Source of the DNA: Oceanospirillales bacterium
GTDB taxonomy: Bacteria; Pseudomonadota; Gammaproteobacteria; Pseudomonadales; Balneatricaceae
Direction: 5' to 3'
Length of the DNA: 64,000 nt
Assembly (NCBI GenBank): GCA_018223185.1
Contig: JAAEYW010000011.1
Coordinates: 1 to 64,000 of the forward strand
Shown: positions 1 through 7,972 of the stretch, piece by piece
Numbering within the stretch: the first letter of the stretch is position 1
How the letters are laid out: each line of letters begins with the position of its first letter
Translations under genes and position numbers: made by a program
Notes under the pieces: model-generated
Database searches by the model: none
Seen by the model: the letters and a program-made list of their open reading frames with translations, nothing else
Told to the model about the DNA's origin: nothing

Positions 1-151
1 CCATCTCACGGGCGCGTTTGAGGCCATCTGATTCAGGGTCAATACCGACCATCCAGACCGGTTCAATCCACTCGGAACGTTGCATCTTCATCAGCAAGTC
101 GGTGCCGATATTGCCCGGCCCGATAATCACTGCTTTTAATTTCTTACTCAT
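1..151 (-). CDS. Acetaldehyde dehydrogenase (acylating), N-terminal part
   Basis: Only the first 50 codons lie in the window; the gene runs off the left edge. The protein starts [20 protein letters not shown], the Rossmann NAD-binding start typical of the MhpF/BphJ/DmpF family. These enzymes convert acetaldehyde, NAD and CoA to acetyl-CoA and work in a channelled complex with 4-hydroxy-2-oxovalerate aldolase at the end of meta-cleavage pathways. The start codon lies 15 bases after the stop of the upstream CoA ligase, so it belongs to the same leftward operon, and the aldolase gene is expected just outside the window. The family call rests on the N-terminus and on the presence of the hydratase that precedes it in the pathway. 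Confidence 0.85.
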   Translation of the reverse strand, partial: MSKKLKAVIIGPGNIGTDLLMKMQRSEWIEPVWMVGIDPESDGLKRAREM

Positions 152-166
152 CGCTCACACCACCCA

Positions 167-1996
167 CTAAATAATACTTAGAACCAATTCTGACGAGCTG
201 TTTTTATATATTTCATCAACTGAGTCGCTGCGGTTTTCCAGCATTTTCCGCTGATTCAGACTGCCCTTATCGGTAATCTCCCCAAGCTCCAGATGAGGCA
301 ACTCATCCAACACCAGTAACTTACACACTTTCTGGGAAGAGCCTTTAGAGGAGGATGACATCCGCTCAAGAGATTCTTGTAAAGCCGCTCTAACTTCGGC
401 AACTGCAAACAGCTCATGACCACTCATCCGCCCTTCGGTATCACCCGCCAATTGACGCATTTTCGGCCCGGGAATCACCATCAGGCTTAGATAATCCTGG
501 TTATGCCCTGCCACCACACCATCTGAAACCAGGTCGCCGAAGTTCTGGTACATCCGCGAACGGATTGAAGCCACACACACCCAGGTACCCGTACTGAGTT
601 TGAAGTCTTCAGAAACACGCCCATCAAACAGAATGCCTTCTGATGGGTTTTCACTATTTTTCAACTTGCCGGCATCACCGATGCAGTAGAAACCCAGCTC
701 ATCAAAGGCTGCATGAGTGGCTTCAGGGTCATTGAGGTACTGTTCAAATACAATCGGACCTTTAATGCGCATCTCCAGCTTGGAGCCATTAGGTACAAAG
801 CGAATCTGTACGCCGGGGAAAGGCACGCCGATGTTGCCCGGCTTATCCAGTCGCCAATGAACATTAGTAATCGCGGGAGCCGTTTCAGTCGCGCCCCACT
901 CAGTGGTGAAGAACACATCATGCCCCACCTCTTCCGCCATCCGTTTAAGATCATCCCAAACCGAAGGCGCCAGCGCAGCCGCCGCGTAAAACAGCATGTT
1001 GATATTGGAGAAGAATGTCTTTTTAAGCTCTTCATCCTGCTGCAGATGCTCCACCAACACTTCATAGCCTTTAGGCACATTGAAGTAGAGGTTCGGCTTT
1101 ATCTCTTTGATGTTTTTCAGCGTTTCTCCAATCAGGTTTGGCACAGGTTTGCCATTATCGATATACAGCGAACCGCCGTTGCGTAGCACCAGATTAAAGT
1201 TGTGGTTAGAACCAAAGGTGTGACTCCAGGGGAGCCAGTCCAGAATTCGCGGAACTTCCTGTTCAATAAACGGGTAATACTGCGCAATCATCTGCTGGTT
1301 GGAACACATCATTCGCTGGGTGACGACCGCAATTTTTGGCTTCCCGGTCGAACCCGATGTCAGCATATACTTGGCGTGGGTATCACCATCCAGTGTCTGA
1401 AACAGCGCTGACACCGCTTCCGTTGCCAGCGTTTCAATCAGTGACTGAAGCGTAATCGCATCAGAACCGGCATCCGACTTTTGCGAGGTAATGAATAGCT
1501 TAATCGGTTCGTACCCCTGGATAGCCGGTGCAAACGCCGCTTCGTTTTCGGCATAAACCGCACAGGGTCTGAGTCGTTCAATCGTGCTGTGAAGCTGTTC
1601 ATAGGTTTTGGCTACCAGTGAGTACGCCACTGACACTGAAGTCACAGGGATACCGATATGCATCGCCGCCATTTTAATCAGTGCATGATCTACGGAGTTA
1701 CCGGATAAAATCACCAAAGGCCCGCTACCAACTAAGCCAAGATTGATCATCCCTTGCGCTATACTGTGCACCTGATCACGGAATTGTCGGTAGGTCAGTT
1801 CACGCCAACCATCACCCTGGCGCTCAGCGAGCGCAACCTGATCCGGGCGCTTTTCTGCCCAGGTCTCAAGCCAGTCACCCACACAGCGTTCATAACTTTC
1901 TAATGGCGTATTCGACTGAATAATAAATGAGCCGTCGTCACTCACCTGCATATCAACAGATGTTTTCGGCATCTGAGAAAAAATATCGGCACCCAT
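167..1996 (-). CDS. Feruloyl-CoA synthetase-like acid:CoA ligase (paralog 1)
   Basis: A 609-residue ANL-superfamily adenylate-forming enzyme that should activate a carboxylic acid with ATP and CoA. Visible motifs are the phosphate loop TSGSTGKPK (about residue 214), the A5-like EWGATETAP, the hinge DGRVSEDFKLSTGTWV and a C-terminal DKGSLNQR that holds a candidate catalytic lysine. The long DGRVSEDFKL-TGTWV hinge is typical of the feruloyl-CoA synthetase branch, whose members act on hydroxycinnamates and related aryl acids. It follows the hydratase gene by 47 bases in the ring-cleavage operon. A paralog of the same length lies in the neighbouring operon, so the two may act on different acids or at different stages. 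Start ATG has an AGAAGG ribosome site. The substrate is not determinable. Confidence 0.85.
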   Translation of the reverse strand: MGADIFSQMPKTSVDMQVSDDGSFIIQSNTPLESYERCVGDWLETWAEKRPDQVALAERQGDGWRELTYRQFRDQVHSIAQGMINLGLVGSGPLVILSGNSVDHALIKMAAMHIGIPVTSVSVAYSLVAKTYEQLHSTIERLRPCAVYAENEAAFAPAIQGYEPIKLFITSQKSDAGSDAITLQSLIETLATEAVSALFQTLDGDTHAKYMLTSGSTGKPKIAVVTQRMMCSNQQMIAQYYPFIEQEVPRILDWLPWSHTFGSNHNFNLVLRNGGSLYIDNGKPVPNLIGETLKNIKEIKPNLYFNVPKGYEVLVEHLQQDEELKKTFFSNINMLFYAAAALAPSVWDDLKRMAEEVGHDVFFTTEWGATETAPAITNVHWRLDKPGNIGVPFPGVQIRFVPNGSKLEMRIKGPIVFEQYLNDPEATHAAFDELGFYCIGDAGKLKNSENPSEGILFDGRVSEDFKLSTGTWVCVASIRSRMYQNFGDLVSDGVVAGHNQDYLSLMVIPGPKMRQLAGDTEGRMSGHELFAVAEVRAALQESLERMSSSSKGSSQKVCKLLVLDELPHLELGEITDKGSLNQRKMLENRSDSVDEIYKNSSSELVLSII

Positions 1997-2043
1997 AACA
2001 AACCTTCTCTTTTAATTCTTATAGTTATTACTTTATGTAGTTA

Positions 2044-2826
2044 TTATTCTGCAATCAGACTGATCTCATCCAGACCTTCAAAACTGAAGGAATACTGCTT
2101 TCCAGGTATAAGATTAACCATCGGAGCAAGTGCGCCAGACAGAACAATCTGACCTTTCTGAATGGGTGTATTGAGCTCTATAAGTTTTTTCGCCAGCCAG
2201 AAGGTTGAAAGCAAGGGACTGCCAAGACAAGCTGCCCCCCGCCCGCTGGCAACACATTCATTATTGGAGTGAATCGCCACTTCCAGCGCTTCAAAGTCCA
2301 CACCCTTCGGTGAAAAGAATCGCTTACCGGGCATATACAGAGCAGAAGATGCATTATCAGCAATGGTATCGACGATACCGATCTTCCAGTCTGCAACCAC
2401 CGAATCAACAATCTCGATCACCGGGAAGAAGTAGTCGATCGCGGATAGCAATTCCATAAAAGTCAGGTTTTCTCTATCCAGGTTCTCTTTAAAGCAAAAA
2501 CCAATTTCTCCCTCTGCCTTTGGCGCGATCAATCCACCACAATTAACCGGTTCGCCACTCAGAACTTCCATATCAGAGAACAGCACCCCGTAATCCGGCT
2601 GGTCAACGCCCAGTTGCTGTTGTACCGCTTCTGATGTGAGGCCGATTTTGTAACCTATGATCCTGGCACCTTCCGCCAGCCTGCACTGGTTAACGATCGA
2701 CTGAATCTGGTAAGCATCGTCGATAGTTAACTGTGGATACTCAGCAGATATGGAGCCAATCGCCGTTGCCGTTTTGCGCCCCTGAATAATAGACTCAGCA
2801 ACTGTCGTGTACTGATTACTGCTCAT
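2044..2826 (-). CDS. 2-oxopent-4-enoate hydratase family protein (MhpD/BphH/DmpE-like)
   Basis: A 260-residue member of the hydratase/decarboxylase family (2-hydroxypenta-2,4-dienoate hydratase and 4-oxalocrotonate decarboxylase). It should add water to 2-hydroxypenta-2,4-dienoate, giving 4-hydroxy-2-oxovalerate for the aldolase/acetaldehyde dehydrogenase pair. Family signatures are GYKIGLTSEAVQQQLGVDQPDYG (split here as GYKIGLTS and QPDYGVL), the acidic cluster EGEIGF around residue 106 and EIVDSVVADWK near residue 140. Since a meta-cleavage hydrolase is in the operon, the hydratase role is preferred over decarboxylase. Its ATG overlaps the stop of the preceding flavoprotein by four bases, implying translational coupling. 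Confidence 0.85.
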   Translation of the reverse strand: MSSNQYTTVAESIIQGRKTATAIGSISAEYPQLTIDDAYQIQSIVNQCRLAEGARIIGYKIGLTSEAVQQQLGVDQPDYGVLFSDMEVLSGEPVNCGGLIAPKAEGEIGFCFKENLDRENLTFMELLSAIDYFFPVIEIVDSVVADWKIGIVDTIADNASSALYMPGKRFFSPKGVDFEALEVAIHSNNECVASGRGAACLGSPLLSTFWLAKKLIELNTPIQKGQIVLSGALAPMVNLIPGKQYSFSFEGLDEISLIAE

Positions 2827-3779
2827 ACCAGATACCTGCCTGCGATTGTCTGAGATCGTTTCAGTGAATCCATGAACTCACTGTAAAAGGTTTCAGTAAT
2901 CTCAACCGCACTAACGACAGCCTTAGTACTTCCAACCCCCTGCCCCGCTGACCAGACATCCTTCCAGGCTTTATTAGCGGTTGAGATATTGCCGGAGAAA
3001 TCTATTTTTGCATTATTGCCGGCGTTGGGATCTATACCCGCCTGATCCAGACTCGCCTGCATCCAGTTAGCCAGAACGCCACTCACCGCTTTAGTTTCCA
3101 CAACACCTTCGATATCAGTGTCCACTAACATCTGTTTATACTCATCACTGGCAAAGCTTTCAGTTGCAGCGATATAGCGCGTACCACAGGCAACAAAATC
3201 TGCCCCAGCCACCAGCATGGCTGCAACATCAGAGCCATGTGAAATACAACCGGCAATACCCAGAGGACCATCCCAGAACTGACGCACCTCAGCGATAAAC
3301 GCCAGAGGGTTATAACGCCCCGTATGCCCCCCGGCACCCTGGGTTACCAGAATCAGACCATCAACACCGGCATCGACTGATTTCCTGGCCATGCCCGGCG
3401 TAATGACATCGGCATAGACTTTACCCCCATAGGACTTCACCACATCCATGACACGCTTTGGGGAACCCAGCGCAGTAGACACAATGGCAGGCTGGTACTG
3501 ACGCACCAGTTCAATTTCAGCATCAAAACGATCGTAGGATGAATGCACAATCATATTGAATAACCAGGGCAGCTCTTTAGCGTTCAATGCCCCGTGCACC
3601 TGTGCCATCCACTCATTAAGTGTTTCGACTGTCCGGGCATTGGCTGCAGGCAGGCTTCCTATCACGCCACTCTTCGAGCTCGCGATGACTAACTCAGGCG
3701 AGGAAACCAGAAACATCGGAGCCACAATCATTGGCAGTTTCAAACGACTAAACAGCTCTTTTTCGTGGTGTATATTCAT
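2823..3779 (-). CDS. Nitronate monooxygenase / 2-nitropropane dioxygenase-like FMN protein
   Basis: A TIM-barrel FMN protein of about 318 residues of the NPD family. Motifs are LPMIVAPMFLVSSPEL at the N-terminus, VTQGAGGHTGR (flavin and active-site loop with a histidine) and the phosphate-binding GIAGCISHGSDVAAMLVAG segment; KAWKDVWSAGQG near the C-terminus is also typical. Members oxidise nitronates or act as FMN-dependent enoyl reductases. No nitro-compound genes are nearby, so its role in this ring-cleavage operon is unknown; it might reduce or protect an intermediate. I chose ATG 3779, which overlaps the upstream TGA as ATGA and is preceded by GGAGG about 12 bases away, over a TTG 12 bases upstream that sits directly on that site. 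Confidence 0.8.
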   Translation of the reverse strand: MNIHHEKELFSRLKLPMIVAPMFLVSSPELVIASSKSGVIGSLPAANARTVETLNEWMAQVHGALNAKELPWLFNMIVHSSYDRFDAEIELVRQYQPAIVSTALGSPKRVMDVVKSYGGKVYADVITPGMARKSVDAGVDGLILVTQGAGGHTGRYNPLAFIAEVRQFWDGPLGIAGCISHGSDVAAMLVAGADFVACGTRYIAATESFASDEYKQMLVDTDIEGVVETKAVSGVLANWMQASLDQAGIDPNAGNNAKIDFSGNISTANKAWKDVWSAGQGVGSTKAVVSAVEITETFYSEFMDSLKRSQTIAGRYLV

Positions 3780-4558
3780 CGGGCTATCCAACCTCCATCA
3801 CTGTGAATAACTGTTCCTGTGGTCATAGGCGACTGTTCATTAGAAGCCAAAAGCACATATAGCGAGGCATGATCTTCCGGACGTGCAATTCGCTTTAATG
3901 GTACGGCATTAGCAGCATTTTCATTGAAATTCGGGATCTGATTCAGTGGCCGCGATTTACTGGAAATACCTTCGACCGACTTCATCTCGGTATCTGTCGC
4001 ACCGGGAGAAACACCATTAACCCGAATCTCCGGAGCCAGTTCATAGGCCAGCTGTTTAATCAGACCGACCACCGCATGCTTAGACGTCACATACAATACG
4101 CCCCCCCCACCGGGATAAAAGCCGGAGTTAGATACCGTCAATACAACCCCCCCCCGATTCTGCTTCAGCTGTTCCATTGCGGCTTTTACACCGTTCATAT
4201 AACCCAGCACATTTACCTGAAACAACTTGTTAAAACTTGCCTCAAGCTTTTCAGGGGCTATTCGGGACAGCGGGGCAAAAAAATCAAACAGCGCAGCATT
4301 ACCAACGAAAACATCCAGTTTGCCAAAACGTTCAACAGCCAGATCAACAATTTTCTGGTTATTGTCGTAGTCGGTTACATCACCGCATACGTGACAAAGA
4401 TCCTCCGGATAGAGAGCCTGCAACGCATCAAGTTTTTCCTGATTCAGGTCTAGAACCGCAACTTTAGCGCCTTCACTGATAAATCGCTCCACCACGGCGC
4501 GACCAATGCCATCAGCACCACCCGATACAAAAGCAACTTTATCTTTCAGAGTAGTCAT
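3776..4558 (-). CDS. cis-dihydrodiol dehydrogenase (BphB/HcaB-like short-chain dehydrogenase)
   Basis: A 260-residue short-chain dehydrogenase expected to re-aromatise the cis-dihydrodiol made by the ring-hydroxylating dioxygenase, giving a catechol and NADH. It shows the cofactor motif SGGADGIGRAV, VFVGNAALFD (the NNAG-equivalent), catalytic Ser in SNSGFYPGGGG, and the YVTSK active-site pair. The GNAALFD and GFYPGGGG stretches resemble biphenyl and naphthalene dihydrodiol dehydrogenases rather than general SDRs. It lies 6 bases after the dioxygenase beta subunit, which supports this role. The exact dihydrodiol is unknown. Confidence 0.85.
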   Translation of the reverse strand: MTTLKDKVAFVSGGADGIGRAVVERFISEGAKVAVLDLNQEKLDALQALYPEDLCHVCGDVTDYDNNQKIVDLAVERFGKLDVFVGNAALFDFFAPLSRIAPEKLEASFNKLFQVNVLGYMNGVKAAMEQLKQNRGGVVLTVSNSGFYPGGGGVLYVTSKHAVVGLIKQLAYELAPEIRVNGVSPGATDTEMKSVEGISSKSRPLNQIPNFNENAANAVPLKRIARPEDHASLYVLLASNEQSPMTTGTVIHSDGGWIAR

Positions 4559-4564
4559 ACAGCC

Positions 4565-5104
4565 TCACAAGAAAGTATTGATATTCTTGCAACTCAGTGT
4601 TGCATTCGGCATCAGAATCAGGCGCTTACGGATCTTAAAACTATCTCCGTTTTTCACCAGCAGATCCCGGCGACGGCCAAATATTACATACTCCTCATCC
4701 TGTCCCCGACTACGTACGCTCTGGAACACTGAATACACTAATAACTCTGATTCAGATTCTCCCTCAAACACTTCAACGTTTGACAGCGAATGAACATTTC
4801 GGGTAGCCGGGTTTTCGGCCCAGGCTGATGGCTGAGAAAAGCGCGCGACACGACGACTGAGATCCAGCTTACCGTCATCAAAAAATGCCATGTGGTTAGC
4901 ATCATAAAAACCTTCGCTGAGCAGATTCTCCCGACGGCGATTTTCAATCCCCGGCATCCAGTAATGAATATCTTCATCCATCAGCGCTAACCACTCGGTA
5001 AAGCGTTCTTCATCCAGTAAGCGGTATTCCATATTCAGGAAGCCCGAGACTTTGTAATGCATCTCCATTGAAACCGGAGTCAGCTGTTGTTCTTTGCTGT
5101 TCAT
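4565..5104 (-). CDS. Aromatic-ring-hydroxylating dioxygenase, beta subunit
   Basis: A 179-residue small subunit of the SnoaL-like/RHO beta family, which has no catalytic centre and builds the alpha3-beta3 hexamer. Typical features are YRLLDEERFTEWLALMDEDIHYWMP (here residues about 27-51), FFDDGKLDLSRRVARF and WAENPATRNVHSLSNVEV, all matching the family pattern of a conserved N-terminal helix and the W-x-E-x-P-x-x-R segment. Length is normal for naphthalene and biphenyl type oxygenases. Its ATG overlaps the end of the alpha-subunit gene by four bases, as expected for a stoichiometric complex. Confidence 0.9.
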   Translation of the reverse strand: MNSKEQQLTPVSMEMHYKVSGFLNMEYRLLDEERFTEWLALMDEDIHYWMPGIENRRRENLLSEGFYDANHMAFFDDGKLDLSRRVARFSQPSAWAENPATRNVHSLSNVEVFEGESESELLVYSVFQSVRSRGQDEEYVIFGRRRDLLVKNGDSFKIRKRLILMPNATLSCKNINTFL

Positions 5105-6450
5105 TTCTCCACCTCCGCCTTACCTTTATTACGATTCGGAACGTCTGCCCAGCTCTTTGATTGCAGCAAGTCCTGCCAGCGCTGATAGTAAGCGCGTGAA
5201 TTAGCTTCATTCAGCTGACCTTTATAAACATTACCCGGCAGGTCGGTATCTTCCAGATATGAGTCCATACCCAGGCCGATATAGAGATCCTGTTTGGCAG
5301 TGACTTTGCCTTTCGCCGTTTTAGTGCAGTATTCCCAGTTCTCGCCATCATCCATCTCAAAGACACCGGTCGGTGAAAAGGTCATCATCGCCCCTTTGCG
5401 CCATCTGTCTTTGATATCCTGCGAAGCACTTTTATTCACAACCACCCAGGTAAAGAGTTCGATCTTATTTGGCCCACGAGGCTGCCAGATACGCACAGTG
5501 TTCTGTCCCGCCAGGAATGAGAAATTAGGGAAGATAGTGCAGGAAGAAACTGAACCGATCATATTTGAACGGAAATCGCCCAGTCGTTCAGCAACTGAAG
5601 GCTTGATCGTATGAAGATATTTGTTCAACTGAGAGTCACCTAAAACAGCAACATTACCAACCGTATCCAGAGCGAATTCATAACCATGACCGTTCCAGTT
5701 AACCGAGTACGACTCTTCAAAGTCACTCACTTTAGACACGGCTCCGCCAAGCATCGCACGGGCAGCTGAGTCGTGGGTCCAGCCAGCATGAAGAATATCT
5801 CCAACAAAGTTTTCAGCGGCGATCTTCCAGTTACACTCGTAGGTAGAACGGATGCAACCACCAACAAACTCGGTGCCGCCTTCCTGATTATCAAACAGAG
5901 CATCCAGATACCAGGTCATCGGCCCCAGATATTCTTCCAGACTCGGGCTTTCCGGATCGAAGGTTGCGAAAATAAGGCCTTTATAAGAAGCGACTTTCGC
6001 AACCTCTTTCAGACCCCACTTAGACTTATCAAAGTTACTGTCTTCGTAGATACCGGACTCATGCTGCCCCGTCAGATTACCCTCTACATTGAAAGACCAG
6101 CCATGATAGTTACAGATAAAACCACGGGTTGAACCCGACTCAGAGAAACAAACCTTATTGCCCCGATGCGGGCAAGCATTCAACAAAACCTTTACTCCGC
6201 CACTTTTCTGGCGAATAACGATTACTTCGTCTTCACCCATCGTGGTCGTAATATAGTCGCCAGTTTTTTTAATTTGCGAATCATGTCCGACAAAGAGCCA
6301 GCAGCGGGCAAATACTTTTTCCAGTTCCTGCTCATAGATCTTCTGATCGTAGAAAATTTTTCCAGAAATCCGACCGCTTTCAATATCACATACCGACTCA
6401 ATACCCTCTAAACAGTCTGTTGCATCCAGGGTTTTAATTATGTTGCTCAT
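5101..6450 (-). CDS. Aromatic-ring-hydroxylating dioxygenase, alpha subunit (naphthalene-dioxygenase-like)
   Basis: A 449-residue catalytic subunit that would insert both atoms of O2 into an aromatic ring to form a cis-dihydrodiol. The Rieske [2Fe-2S] ligands are C93, H95, C113 and H116 (CPHRGN and CNYHGW). The mononuclear iron site reads AENFVGDILHAGWTH, giving N214, the bridging D218, H221 and H226; the third ligand should be D367 or D368 in MDDGENW. The ENFVGD-H-x-GWTH form resembles naphthalene-dioxygenase-type subunits more than benzoate or Rieske monooxygenase types. A ferredoxin gene is adjacent, but no ferredoxin reductase is encoded in the visible operon. Substrate is not predictable from motifs. 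Confidence 0.92.
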   Translation of the reverse strand: MSNIIKTLDATDCLEGIESVCDIESGRISGKIFYDQKIYEQELEKVFARCWLFVGHDSQIKKTGDYITTTMGEDEVIVIRQKSGGVKVLLNACPHRGNKVCFSESGSTRGFICNYHGWSFNVEGNLTGQHESGIYEDSNFDKSKWGLKEVAKVASYKGLIFATFDPESPSLEEYLGPMTWYLDALFDNQEGGTEFVGGCIRSTYECNWKIAAENFVGDILHAGWTHDSAARAMLGGAVSKVSDFEESYSVNWNGHGYEFALDTVGNVAVLGDSQLNKYLHTIKPSVAERLGDFRSNMIGSVSSCTIFPNFSFLAGQNTVRIWQPRGPNKIELFTWVVVNKSASQDIKDRWRKGAMMTFSPTGVFEMDDGENWEYCTKTAKGKVTAKQDLYIGLGMDSYLEDTDLPGNVYKGQLNEANSRAYYQRWQDLLQSKSWADVPNRNKGKAEVEK

Positions 6451-6461
6451 ATCAGGTACCT

Positions 6462-6800
6462 TTAAGCTTTAGCAATAATGTTTTCATTGACGTCTATGAC
6501 TGCAAAAACCTCATCACCCACAACTTCGACAGGATATGTTTGCAAATCAGATTCACAGGGAAATCCCTGCGCTTCACCGCTTGGAATATGGAACATGCCC
6601 CAGTGCACAGGACAGACAATCATGTCATCCTCAATATCGCCTTCAGCCAGTGAAGCCGTTGCATGTGTGCACAGATCAGCGGTCGCATAGAACTGCCCGC
6701 CCAGGTTATAAACAGCGATATCGCCAAATTTATTATTTTCAATTTTCTTAACCTGGTTTGCTTCCAGGTCAGTGGCTTTACACAGATATACTTTTTCCAT
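6462..6800 (-). CDS. Rieske-type [2Fe-2S] ferredoxin of the dioxygenase system
   Basis: A 112-residue soluble electron carrier that passes electrons to the terminal dioxygenase. Rieske ligands are C44 and H46 (CTH) and C63 and H66 (CPVHW). I chose the ATG at 6800 (MEKVYLCKA), since a start 48 bases upstream would overlap the preceding dioxygenase gene and give an unusual extension; the chosen start lies five bases after that gene's TGA and gives the usual length of HcaC/BphA3-type ferredoxins. It sits between the ring-cleavage and ring-hydroxylation genes, so it likely serves the adjacent alpha/beta oxygenase. Confidence 0.9.
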   Translation of the reverse strand: MEKVYLCKATDLEANQVKKIENNKFGDIAVYNLGGQFYATADLCTHATASLAEGDIEDDMIVCPVHWGMFHIPSGEAQGFPCESDLQTYPVEVVGDEVFAVIDVNENIIAKA

Positions 6801-6805
6801 GGGAC

Positions 6806-7648
6806 TCAACTCGCTTTCAGTTCCATAAATCCAAGCCCGGTTACCCATTCGGGTACCGGTTGGTACTCAATCAGTGATACGTTACTGGCTTCGACCGCGG
6901 CCATTGCACAGACGAAGTTACGAAGCTCCATCGCACCATTACCACCCTGCTCCAGAATCTCTTCATCGCTAAGCGCGACCAACTGATCCAGATCCCGTTT
7001 GCAGCAGAGCTCAATAATCCGCTGATCAAACTCGGGATTAACCTGACCTGATTCTTTAACGCCAACCCAATGACTGATACCACCACTGCCGATCACAGCA
7101 ACCTTTTCATCACTGTCAAAACGGCTGACGGCATCAGCGATCTGCTCACCTAATTCACGGGATCGTTTCATGCTGATAAAAGGATCAACAGCACTGCCCA
7201 GATACACAGGAATCGCTTTAATTTGACGACCACTGATTACCTCAGCTCTCTTAACGATTAACTGATAGGGAATGGAAAATGCGTGATCCGTGGTAAAAGA
7301 GCGGGCTACCGCCCAGTCGAATCCAGACTCAGCCCCATCAGTGGCGATAAAGTTTGCCAGCTCTTCATTATTGTTTACCGGCCCTTTATTCAGCCCGGGC
7401 AGCCGATCAATAGGCCCTTCAACATGACCTGTACCAATACAATATTTAGGTAAACAAGTAGTACCAAAAAGCATGTAATGATCATTACCGACAATAATCA
7501 CGGTATTGGCTTCCATCTCAGCCAGGCTCTGAGCGCATGTTTCAAACGCCGCCCACGCTTTATCGGCAACACTTTTCTCTGGAGCATCAGGAGAAACAAA
7601 CATGATAGGGTCATGCGGCACTAAAAAACCGCCTATAATTTTTGCCAT
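6806..7648 (-). CDS. Extradiol ring-cleavage dioxygenase, class III (LigB-type) catalytic subunit
   Basis: A 280-residue catalytic subunit of the LigB superfamily, which cleaves a catechol next to the hydroxyl groups using Fe(II). Candidate iron ligands are H12 (VPHDP), H57 (GNDHY) and E241 (AMELRNF), with H193 (GGISHWVG) as the acid-base histidine, matching the LigB arrangement. The LigA-like small subunit is encoded just upstream. A LigAB-type enzyme combined with a meta-cleavage hydrolase is known from carbazole pathways (CarBaBb with CarC), while most biphenyl-type operons use a class I (vicinal oxygen chelate) enzyme. Substrate is likely a substituted catechol, by inference from the neighbours. 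Confidence 0.88.
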   Translation of the reverse strand: MAKIIGGFLVPHDPIMFVSPDAPEKSVADKAWAAFETCAQSLAEMEANTVIIVGNDHYMLFGTTCLPKYCIGTGHVEGPIDRLPGLNKGPVNNNEELANFIATDGAESGFDWAVARSFTTDHAFSIPYQLIVKRAEVISGRQIKAIPVYLGSAVDPFISMKRSRELGEQIADAVSRFDSDEKVAVIGSGGISHWVGVKESGQVNPEFDQRIIELCCKRDLDQLVALSDEEILEQGGNGAMELRNFVCAMAAVEASNVSLIEYQPVPEWVTGLGFMELKAS

Positions 7649-7653
7649 TATTA

Positions 7654-7938
7654 TTACCCCTTAATCGATGCTGAGTAGCCGCTCGTTGAACCGAGTTTAT
7701 TGTTATAAGTCGCCATACTTCTGTCCGGCGACATCTCAATCCAGTACCCCATTGTCAGCATCGAATTCACGCCGACTTCCTGCAGTTTTTTTACATCAAA
7801 ACTGAGAATCATCTCGACATCATCAGCATCGAGCGGAAAACGGCTCAGGTACTTTTCCGGATTTTCTTTAAATTTTTCTTTTGAGAATCTGTCAACTGAC
7901 AGACTCCAGAGAATTCTTTCCAGCACATCTCTTTTCAT
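7654..7938 (-). CDS. Extradiol dioxygenase small subunit (LigA-like)
   Basis: A 94-residue all-helical protein resembling the alpha subunit of protocatechuate 4,5-dioxygenase and CarBa. It shows the pattern of a short helical domain ending in MLTMGYWIEM, similar to the conserved segment of LigA domains, with a poorly conserved tail. It should cap the active site of the adjacent LigB-type subunit. The stop codon is five bases before the LigB start, implying co-translation. The assignment relies on position and size as well as sequence, since LigA domains are weakly conserved. Confidence 0.78.
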   Translation of the reverse strand: MKRDVLERILWSLSVDRFSKEKFKENPEKYLSRFPLDADDVEMILSFDVKKLQEVGVNSMLTMGYWIEMSPDRSMATYNNKLGSTSGYSASIKG

Positions 7939-7972
7939 TTTTATTCTGAGCCTCGCTGCGAGTTCTTAATTT

